The translations under genes and the position numbers were made by a program. 5,365 nt of DNA from positions 12,376 through 17,740 of the forward strand of contig MFTJ01000010.1 in NCBI GenBank assembly GCA_001786805.1. The letters are read 5' to 3'. This DNA is from Candidatus Nomurabacteria bacterium RIFCSPHIGHO2_01_FULL_39_10. GTDB lineage: Bacteria > Patescibacteriota > Minisyncoccia > Phycocordibacterales > UBA9973. Under the pieces are notes generated by a model. It made no database searches, was not told where the DNA came from, and saw only the letters and a list, made by a program, of their open reading frames with translations. Of this stretch, positions 1 through 4,756 are shown one piece after another; within the stretch, counting starts at the first letter, position 1; each line of letters opens with the position of its first letter.

Positions 1-6
1 TGGCAT
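1..6 (-). CDS. Possible start of the next operon gene (two codons only)
   Basis: An ATG followed by a Pro codon lies 6 nt beyond the stop of the GspJ-like gene, at the same kind of spacing as the other genes of this operon. The reading frame leaves the window after two codons, so nothing can be said about the product. A further pseudopilin or other pilus-assembly gene would fit the context, but this is inference from spacing alone. Confidence 0.3.
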
Positions 7-12
7 ATTTTT

Positions 13-558
13 TTAATAACTACCCCGCAAAACAACCGTGTCATAAAAATCGACAACTCGTGCCAAACTATCATTATTAGAACGAACTGAGAGAACCACT
101 TTTACCGCTTTTCCTTTGGCTGTGGTTATTTCAGTAAAAGCAAGTCCGGTAACCACGGTATTGGGTAAATTCAAATCGCCCCAACCAACACCGGCATCCC
201 AAAACTGAATATCCGGGCTGACAAATCTAAACCCCACCGCCCTGCTCACATTATTTGTATCTGTAGTATTAAGAATCAAATCATTCACGCTAATAGAACT
301 GATATTATCAGCCTGCCGTATTTCTCTCCCGATTCTTTCCAAGATAACTCCGCCCTGCGCCAATTCTCCGTAAATGGAAGTTTCTTTGAAAGATTTAGTC
401 ATCATAATCATAGCGTTAATCACAAATAAAGAAAAAGTGACAAAAAAGGCAATATAGAAAAGAAGTTCTAAAATGGAATACCCGCCAGATAGAGCCTTAG
501 ACTCTATCTGAGAGGCTAAGGCTCTATCTGGTATTTTGTTTTTACTATTTTTTTGCAT
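13..558 (-). CDS. Minor pseudopilin, GspJ/PilW type, with long leader (181 aa)
   Basis: This is the third pseudopilin of the set, likely a pilus-tip or priming subunit. Cleavage is predicted after G26 in SGG/YSILE, giving Tyr at +1 and Glu at +5 (E31), then the hydrophobic helix LLFYIAFFVTFSLFVINAMI. GELAQGGVILERIGREIRQADNI (64-86) is the recognisable GspJ/PilW-like amphipathic helix, and a beta-rich head follows. The leader is 26 residues, against 8 and 12 in the two neighbours, and its coding DNA contains a 16-bp perfect inverted repeat (485-531). No other ATG, GTG or TTG lies in frame between 558 and the cleavage site, so the long leader is real if the gene is expressed from here. The ATG directly abuts the TAA of the preceding gene. 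The downstream ATG at 6 follows its stop by 6 nt. Confidence 0.9.
   Translation of the reverse strand: MQKNSKNKIPDRALASQIESKALSGGYSILELLFYIAFFVTFSLFVINAMIMMTKSFKETSIYGELAQGGVILERIGREIRQADNISSISVNDLILNTTDTNNVSRAVGFRFVSPDIQFWDAGVGWGDLNLPNTVVTGLAFTEITTAKGKAVKVVLSVRSNNDSLARVVDFYDTVVLRGSY
485..531. repeat. 16-bp perfect inverted repeat in the leader-coding part of the GspJ-like gene
   Basis: Arms 485-500 (CCAGATAGAGCCTTAG) and 516-531 are exact reverse complements separated by 15 bases. The loop contains a third, partial copy (502-509) that can pair with 487-494 in an alternative, shorter hairpin. The element encodes most of the unusual part of the prepilin leader (residues 10-25). In the mRNA it would form a strong stem beginning about 27 nt after the start codon. 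On the plus strand it is followed by a T-rich stretch (532-554) and resembles an intrinsic terminator, but no plus-strand gene is seen. Confidence 0.85.
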
Positions 559-993
559 TTAAGAAAAAATATTGGATATATAAAATCGCAAAGTCTTGGT
601 TACGGCAATTCCTCCTTCAGGCCAAGAAACAGTAACGGTAATTAATTTTGTGCCATCGTCTATCGTTCCTTCTGAAGTTACAATATCTTTGCTTGTGTCA
701 TCGCGATTCACGTTTGAAGCAACAACTGTTCTGGTAAAAATACCTACTTGCTCCGAAGAATTAAGAGCCGTCACATTGCTCCAAGCATTGTCTCGTGCGA
801 TTCGTGTGTTTTCAGCCCCTTCTTCCAGCAAAAACGCCGCTTGAGTAGCATGCAAAGCCTGACGCGAAACATAAATAGACTTTTGAGCAACTGTCATAGT
901 AGCCAAAATTGAAACAGTAATGATGGAAGTTGCCACCAACACTTCCACCATCATGAACCCGCGTACCTTTCTGTTTTTAAATAAATTAATCAT
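559..993 (-). CDS. Minor pseudopilin, GspI/PilV type (144 aa)
   Basis: This prepilin-like protein probably belongs to the initiating tip complex of the pilus. The leader MINLFKNRKVRG is basic, with cleavage predicted after G12. The mature N-terminus FMMVEVLVA has Phe at +1 and Glu at +5 (E17), followed by a hydrophobic helix to about residue 36. The stretch TQAAFLLEEGAENTRIARDNAW (50-71) matches the GspI/PilV habit of an Ala/Leu/Glu-rich helix ending in R-x-x-RD-x-x-W. Beyond it lie beta strands including ITVTVSWPEGG (118-128). The start lies 2 nt beyond the stop of the GspH-like gene, and its own TAA is followed immediately by the ATG of the GspJ-like gene, so translation is probably coupled through all three. 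No Shine-Dalgarno motif is visible. Subclass assignment is by local pattern and order, not by full alignment. Confidence 0.9.
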   Translation of the reverse strand: MINLFKNRKVRGFMMVEVLVATSIITVSILATMTVAQKSIYVSRQALHATQAAFLLEEGAENTRIARDNAWSNVTALNSSEQVGIFTRTVVASNVNRDDTSKDIVTSEGTIDDGTKLITVTVSWPEGGIAVTKTLRFYISNIFS

Positions 994-995
994 TT

Positions 996-1463
996 TTAAT
1001 TTGAACTAGCAACACCCGTCCCGGAAATTGTAATAATTTTAGAGAAAGAAGTTGTGGAAATAGTTATGATGCCGGTCTTGCTTGGACTTCCCGAAAGACG
1101 ATTGAAATAAATATCCCCTGAAGTTCCGCTCACATTATTAAGTGTAACATTTGTAATAGTTGCCGGCGTGGTAATATTTATCGTTTCATTATCCAAAGAT
1201 TCCTCCAAAAAACCAGTTCCTGTAAAAATTATAATTTTATCGGACTGAAAATGCACTCCATACTTCGAAGAATTTAGAGATGAGAGAGTTTGCGTGCGTG
1301 CTTTATTTATGGAAGATAATACGTCGGCAACTGCGCTTTTGAGAACTTGGTTCTCTCTAATGTTTGCAAACTGGGGAATTACAACGGCAACTAAAATAGC
1401 AATTACAGCTATGACTACTAATGTTTCTATGATTGTTATTCCTTGTTTGTACCGATTTATCAT
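996..1463 (-). CDS. Minor pseudopilin, GspH/FimT type (155 aa)
   Basis: This is a type IV pilin-like protein, expected to be cleaved and perhaps methylated by a PilD-type prepilin peptidase and then held in the inner membrane until incorporated near the pilus tip. The class III leader is MINRYKQG, with cleavage predicted after G8. The mature protein begins ITIIE, giving the required Glu at +5 (E13), followed by a hydrophobic helix to about residue 30. The downstream pattern NKARTQTLSSLNSSKYGVHF (53-72) and GDIYFNRLSGSPSKTGIITI (116-135) resembles the GspH/FimT beta-rich head. Position +1 is Ile rather than the common Phe. It starts 9 nt after the methyltransferase stop and would have followed pilC directly before the R-M genes arrived. 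No Shine-Dalgarno motif is visible. Prepilin identity is firm; the GspH subclass is likely. Confidence 0.9.
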   Translation of the reverse strand: MINRYKQGITIIETLVVIAVIAILVAVVIPQFANIRENQVLKSAVADVLSSINKARTQTLSSLNSSKYGVHFQSDKIIIFTGTGFLEESLDNETINITTPATITNVTLNNVSGTSGDIYFNRLSGSPSKTGIITISTTSFSKIITISGTGVASSN

Positions 1464-1466
1464 GGT

Positions 1467-1476
1467 GTTAATTTAT
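1467..1476. repeat. Left copy of 10-bp junction direct repeat
   Basis: The plus-strand sequence is GTTAATTTAT, identical to 3492-3501. On the coding strand (ATAAATTAAC) it supplies the TAA stop of the methyltransferase and ends 3 nt before the ATG of the GspH-like gene. The flanking bases differ between the copies on both sides, so the match is exactly 10 bp. Confidence 0.7.
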
Positions 1477-2642
1477 TTCAACAAGGATTCTTTTATAAGA
1501 TTAATATTATGTATACTGTTTGTTTCTTTATTTTCTATCATAAATTCATAGGCTTTATCTGAAAATAACCCTATAGGCAACTTATCTAAGCGCTCTTTTA
1601 CAACTTTTATCGCTTGTTCTGATTGGTCTATTCCTATCCAATTTCTATCCAATTCTTGCGCTCCTATTAGGGTCGTACCAGAACCGCAAAAACAGTCTAA
1701 AACTAAACTATCTTTGTTAGACGAAGCAGAAATTATGAATTTCAGCAAATCAAGATTTTTTTCAGTTGGATAATTGGGATATTGAGGATCTTTAAATTCC
1801 CAAATGTCTTGAGTTTTTTTACCGTCTCTTTCATCTACATAAATTTTCTTTCGCGGAACATCATTTTTTGACCACTCAATTAAACCCTGCCTATCCCATT
1901 CTTCAAGAATTTTTGGGTCAGTTCTCCAATGTCGTCCTTGTGGCGGTTTTACTCCGCGCCATTCTTTCCCTGTATTTCCTTTTGTTGTTTCTCCGGGCGC
2001 ATGTAGCGGTATAGTCGTGTATTTCCTTCCGTCTCTATCAATTTTTTTAAATAAACGTTCTTCATCATCGTCTGAAAAAGCAATTCGCGGATCATTCCAG
2101 ATAGGATTTCCATTTTTGGTATAAAAAAGTATTAAATCTTTAACATTACCGTATGCCTTACGATGAAAATTCTTTGGATTACATTTAATTCTGGTAATAT
2201 CATTGCGGAAATTTTTTATTCCAAAAACTTCGTCCATTATTAATTTTACATAGTGCCCAATTTTATAATCAATGTGTAGATAAATTGAACCTTGTTCCGA
2301 TAAAAGTTCACGAAGTAAAATTAACCTTTCTCTTAGAAACTCTAAAAAATCAGCACCAACTAATGTGTCGCTGTATGCAATCTCGTCAAGAATACTACTA
2401 CTAATTGTGTTTGTTCTTTCTCCGATTTTAAAGTCAGTATTAGTAGCAAATGGTGGGTCAATGTAGATTAAATCTACTTTCCCATTTAAATCGTAATCTT
2501 CAATTAAAGATTGAAGAACAGCTAAATTATTACCTTGAATAAGTTTGTTTTTTGAGCCTTTGCCTGATACAACTTTTAAATCTGCCTTGGACGTATTTAG
2601 TATCTTGATTTCTGATTTTTTGTTTTCGTATGTTAGAAACAT
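1473..2642 (-). CDS. Beta-class DNA adenine-N6 methyltransferase of the R-M pair (389 aa)
   Basis: This SAM-dependent enzyme probably protects host DNA from the adjacent nuclease. Motif order is IV, target-recognition region, X, I, III, which defines the beta class: IYIDPPFAT (59-67, catalytic DPPF at 62-65), a variable region about 150-285, YPTEKNLDLLKFIISASS (291-308, motif X), LDCFCGSGTTLIGA (315-328, motif I SAM-binding loop) and WIGIDQS (335-341, motif III). DPPF rather than SPPY favours N6-adenine over N4-cytosine. It is too short for a type III Mod subunit and lacks a Res partner. I chose the ATG at 2642, 7 nt after the nuclease stop; an in-frame TTG at 2681 would overlap the nuclease by 32 nt and add an unlikely Phe-rich leader. 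Its TAA stop falls within the left copy of the 10-bp junction repeat. No terminator follows, and the next pilus gene starts 9 nt later. Recognition sequence unknown. Confidence 0.92.
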   Translation of the reverse strand: MFLTYENKKSEIKILNTSKADLKVVSGKGSKNKLIQGNNLAVLQSLIEDYDLNGKVDLIYIDPPFATNTDFKIGERTNTISSSILDEIAYSDTLVGADFLEFLRERLILLRELLSEQGSIYLHIDYKIGHYVKLIMDEVFGIKNFRNDITRIKCNPKNFHRKAYGNVKDLILFYTKNGNPIWNDPRIAFSDDDEERLFKKIDRDGRKYTTIPLHAPGETTKGNTGKEWRGVKPPQGRHWRTDPKILEEWDRQGLIEWSKNDVPRKKIYVDERDGKKTQDIWEFKDPQYPNYPTEKNLDLLKFIISASSNKDSLVLDCFCGSGTTLIGAQELDRNWIGIDQSEQAIKVVKERLDKLPIGLFSDKAYEFMIENKETNSIHNINLIKESLLK

Positions 2643-2649
2643 AAAAAAA

Positions 2650-3432
2650 TTATAGTTGGTAAAGAAACTCACGAAGCACAAGACTACTCATTATATTTTC
2701 CTTTTTGTATTTTGTTGTAATGTCTTTATACATTTTATTTTTTCCTTTAATGTAAAGCACACCATCTAAGATAGCCACCTTAACTGCTTTTATGTTTTTG
2801 GATTTTATTGTTGCAATAGCATCATTGAACTGCGCATTTTGATGTCCGCCAAAATCAGTCAGAAACTTTGCTTCCCCAATTACATACTTACCATTAAAAC
2901 GGGCGATAAAATCTAACCCCTTATTGTGTTTATAGTTTAGATATTTTTTGGCGAAAGTCATCATTTCTGCATCGCCTGCATCTAATACAGCATTGTCTTT
3001 TGTAGCTAAAAATTCAGTAGATTTTAAGTATGGGACACCTAAAGATTTATTACTCAGCCAACGACGAAACAACGGGCCTATTTGTCTATTTGTTTCTTTG
3101 GGTTCAGAACAACGGGCATATATTGTGTCTAAGCCCATTTCATATAAACGTCCTGAAAGTCTTGCCACCGTTTTAGGATTTCTTTCCGATGCTTTTTTGT
3201 CTCTTTTTAAATAAGCAACATAGGAATCTTTAATGGGGAATAGATTTAATTTAATTAAATTTTCAATTAACCCTGAGTTGTCTTTTTTTTTAAAAGAATT
3301 TTCTATATTTTTCCAAAGTTTTCCGTCAATTTCACGTATACCATCTGGGATAGTTGGGTATACCTTAAAAAGATCGTCCAGATAGCTTCTTTGATTTGCA
3401 TATTCAATGCTTAATTTTATCCAAGGATTCAT
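2650..3432 (-). CDS. Type II-like restriction endonuclease, PD-(D/E)XK fold (260 aa)
   Basis: This is the probable DNA-cleaving partner of the adjacent methyltransferase. The identification rests on a catalytic-site pattern near the C-terminal third, GLDFIARFNGKYVIGEAKF (172-190): D174, twelve residues, then E187-A-K189 at the end of a beta-strand, followed by FGGHQNAQF. That is the D...ExK arrangement of PD-(D/E)XK nucleases, where the acids bind Mg2+. The N-terminal part (NPWIKLSIEYANQRSYLDDLF) is probably helical. There is no helicase domain, so it is not a type I or III Res subunit; the size fits a simple type II enzyme. I cannot assign a recognition site or a named family. The start ATG at 3432 follows an extended -10 by six bases, suggesting a leaderless mRNA. 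Codons 48-50 form a run of nine A, a possible slippage site. The methyltransferase ATG is 7 nt past its stop. Composition is lower in GC than pilC. Confidence 0.85.
   Translation of the reverse strand: MNPWIKLSIEYANQRSYLDDLFKVYPTIPDGIREIDGKLWKNIENSFKKKDNSGLIENLIKLNLFPIKDSYVAYLKRDKKASERNPKTVARLSGRLYEMGLDTIYARCSEPKETNRQIGPLFRRWLSNKSLGVPYLKSTEFLATKDNAVLDAGDAEMMTFAKKYLNYKHNKGLDFIARFNGKYVIGEAKFLTDFGGHQNAQFNDAIATIKSKNIKAVKVAILDGVLYIKGKNKMYKDITTKYKKENIMSSLVLREFLYQL
2690..2695 (-). promoter_or_regulatory. Candidate internal -10 for the methyltransferase
   Basis: A perfect TATAAT on the minus strand lies inside the last codons of the nuclease gene. Transcription would start near 2683, about 40 nt before the methyltransferase ATG. 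The matching -35 is poor (ACAACA at 17-bp spacing, 3 of 6). R-M systems often give the methyltransferase separate expression, which makes this plausible, but TATAAT also arises easily in AT-rich DNA. Confidence 0.3.
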
Positions 3433-3445
3433 ATAATGATTATAT
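3431..3445. repeat. 15-bp perfect palindrome over the R-M start codon and -10
   Basis: ATATAAT-G-ATTATAT is self-complementary around base 3438. It contains the -10 hexamer on the minus strand and a second TATAAT (3432-3437) on the plus strand, and it overlaps the first bases of the nuclease ATG. It could be an operator or a symmetric bidirectional -10. It could also be chance in very AT-rich DNA. Confidence 0.4.
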
Positions 3446-3447
3446 CA
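3439..3447 (-). promoter_or_regulatory. Extended -10 promoter of the R-M genes, probably leaderless
   Basis: The minus strand reads TGATATAAT: a perfect TATAAT hexamer (3444-3439) with the extended TG one base upstream. Six bases separate the hexamer from the nuclease ATG, so a normal start point would fall on or next to the A of the ATG and give a leaderless transcript. No good -35 is present at 16-18 bp spacing (best is a weak TTTTGA), which the extended -10 can compensate for. It lies in the 60-nt gap between pilC and the nuclease gene. No terminator for pilC is seen in this gap. Confidence 0.6.
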
Positions 3448-3491
3448 CACCCTGATATTCTCAAAATGTTAAGGACGGCAAGAATAAGCAA

Positions 3492-3501
3492 GTTAATTTA
3501 T
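3492..3501. repeat. Right copy of 10-bp junction direct repeat
   Basis: The plus-strand sequence is GTTAATTTAT, identical to 1467-1476. On the coding strand it encodes the last two residues of PilC (Ile-Asn), its TAA stop and one further base. It uses a different frame from the other copy, where the stop is read one codon earlier for the methyltransferase. It marks the upstream edge of the R-M cassette. Confidence 0.7.
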
Positions 3502-4710
3502 ACTCCCTAAAATTGAATAAAGTGGCGAAATCATTGAAATAGCAAAAAATCCAACTGCGGAACCGATGATAATCATAAGCACGGGCTCAATAATTGTGGA
3601 AAGATTTTTAGTTTTATTTTCAATTTCCGCTTCATAAAACAAAGCGATTTCGAAAAGCATGTCGGACAATTTTCCGGTTTCTTCCCCGACTTGTATCATT
3701 TCAGACATCATGATCGGATAAAGATTGTCATTTTCTTCAAAAATTTTAGAGAATGGAACCCCTTTTTCTATGGCTGTTTTAGCCTGATCCAAAACTTCTT
3801 TGTAGTAAATATTTTGAACTATGTCCTCAGTAATTTCAACTGCGCGAGTTATAGAAACTCCCGCCAAGAGAAGCGAGGACATGGTGCGGGCGGTGCGGGC
3901 GGTATTTAGCTCCTTTGCTAAATTGCCAATAATCGGAATTCGGATGACGGCAAAATCAATATACTTCGCCATAAATTTGGCGCGGAAAAAGAAATACAGA
4001 CCTAAAGCTCCGCCAATTAAAACGACAAAAGTGAGAATCAGATTATTGGAAAAAAAATTCCCAAAGAAAACGAGAACTCGGGTGGAGAAAGGCAAAACAA
4101 CCCCAAGCTCTTTGAAGGTGCTTGCTAAGGTCGGCACCACGAAAGCGAACATCAAAACTCCAATCACAATCATGGCGGAGAGGATTACCCCGGGGTAAAT
4201 CAGCGCGCTTCGTATTTTTTTGGTCAGATAATGAGATTTTTCTAAATTTAATCCGACATCAGAAAGAGCGCCAGCAAGGTTGCCAGACTCCTCCCCAGAT
4301 TTTGTCATTGATATAAAAAGCGTTGAGAAAATATTGGGAAATTTGGCAAGCCCCGATGACAGGCTTTCTCCGGAGTTTATGTCGCTGGTAATGGATACCA
4401 AAATTTTTTTAAGTGTTGGATTTTTCGTCTGCTTTTCTAAAACAGACAGCGCTCGTGCAAGAGATAGTCCGGCTTTCAGCATCCCGCTTAAGTTTTTAGT
4501 CAAAACAATCTGTTCATTAATGCTTACTCGGCTAAAAACACGATTAAATAAAAGCGTCACGTTAAAAAAGTTCTTTTTTTTCTCCGAAATAGATATAGGA
4601 GTATATCCGCGAGACCTTAAATCACGGGCAAGGGAGGGACGATCAGAAGAATCCGACATGCCTTCAATAATTTCTCCTGTTTTTGATTTTGCTTTGTAAG
4701 TAAATAACAT
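3493..4710 (-). CDS. pilC: Type IV pilus inner-membrane platform protein PilC/GspF (405 aa)
   Basis: This is the polytopic inner-membrane protein on which PilB acts to insert pilins into the growing fibre. The length, 405 residues, is typical of the family. It starts with the family-like MLFTYKAKSKTGEIIEG, so I chose the ATG at 4710; the frame extends upstream only to a TTG at 4770 inside pilB and that extension looks non-coding. The protein holds two GspF repeats. The first (about 65-190) carries KSGEESGNLAGAL (137-149); the second (about 268-391) carries QVGEETGKLSDML (340-352). Hydrophobic segments lie near 168-195, 223-242 and 375-398, the last inside EPVLMIIIGSAVGFFAISM. No Shine-Dalgarno motif precedes the ATG. 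The stop TAA lies inside a 10-bp repeat (3492-3501) that recurs at the far side of the R-M cassette, so the gene is intact but sits directly on the insertion junction. Confidence 0.96.
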   Translation of the reverse strand: MLFTYKAKSKTGEIIEGMSDSSDRPSLARDLRSRGYTPISISEKKKNFFNVTLLFNRVFSRVSINEQIVLTKNLSGMLKAGLSLARALSVLEKQTKNPTLKKILVSITSDINSGESLSSGLAKFPNIFSTLFISMTKSGEESGNLAGALSDVGLNLEKSHYLTKKIRSALIYPGVILSAMIVIGVLMFAFVVPTLASTFKELGVVLPFSTRVLVFFGNFFSNNLILTFVVLIGGALGLYFFFRAKFMAKYIDFAVIRIPIIGNLAKELNTARTARTMSSLLLAGVSITRAVEITEDIVQNIYYKEVLDQAKTAIEKGVPFSKIFEENDNLYPIMMSEMIQVGEETGKLSDMLFEIALFYEAEIENKTKNLSTIIEPVLMIIIGSAVGFFAISMISPLYSILGSIN

Positions 4711-4728
4711 ACAAATATGCGAATGGAA

Positions 4729-4748
4729 CGAATGATACAAATCATACG
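4729..4748. repeat. Small stem-loop in the pilB-pilC spacer
   Basis: CGAATGAT and ATCATACG can pair as an 8-bp stem with one mismatch around a 4-base loop (ACAA). The same 46-nt spacer carries three CGAAT copies (4720, 4729, 4747). The minus-strand stem lies 18 nt before the pilC ATG and lacks a U tract, so it is not a terminator. It could set the pilB:pilC ratio by mRNA processing or stability; that is a guess. Confidence 0.4.
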
Positions 4749-4756
4749 AATAAATT

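Larger units (their letters stand above)
1467..3501 (-). mobile_element. R-M cassette apparently inserted in the pilus operon, bracketed by 10-bp direct repeats
   Basis: The nuclease-methyltransferase pair occupies the whole interval between two perfect copies of GTTAATTTAT. One copy covers the pilC stop and the other the methyltransferase stop immediately before the GspH-like gene. Collapsing the two copies to one leaves pilC-TAA-CACC-ATG-pseudopilin, a 4-nt gap that fits the 0-9 nt spacing downstream. Hand counts on sampled 60-base lines give roughly 17-42% GC in the cassette against 33-53% in pilC and pilB. There is no transposase, integrase or terminal inverted repeat, so the mechanism is unknown. 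R-M loci are known to insert with target duplication without their own recombinase; that this is such a case is inference. Confidence 0.6.

Noticed and set aside
485..554. Inverted repeat plus T-rich stretch as a plus-strand intrinsic terminator
   Set aside because: No plus-strand gene precedes it, and the T-rich part is the reverse of Lys/Asn codons in the leader. I kept the repeat as a finding but do not call a terminator.
1506..1511. CATAAT on the minus strand as a promoter for the pseudopilin genes
   Set aside because: It has no matching -35 or TG extension and lies in a very AT-rich gene end where such matches are expected by chance.
2643..2681. In-frame TTG start extending the methyltransferase by 13 residues into the nuclease gene
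   Set aside because: It would need a 32-nt overlap and adds a Phe-rich stretch not expected in this enzyme. The ATG at 2642 sits 7 nt after the nuclease stop and gives a normal N-terminus.
1473..3432. Type III R-M (Mod/Res) or phage-defence island
   Set aside because: The methyltransferase is shorter than a type III Mod, the nuclease has no helicase domain, and there are only two genes with ordinary pilus genes on each side.
3883..3900. Tandem 9-bp repeat (ggtgcgggc twice) inside pilC
   Set aside because: It encodes an Ala-Arg-Thr-Ala-Arg-Thr stretch where GspF proteins commonly have an A-R-x-A-R-T-like sequence at normal length, so it needs no special explanation.
3821..4198. Plus-strand open frames across pilC (also 4280-4699, 2948-3214, 596-844 and 5028-5249)
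   Set aside because: All lie opposite well-supported minus-strand genes, have low-complexity or basic translations with no recognisable motif, and show no start context.
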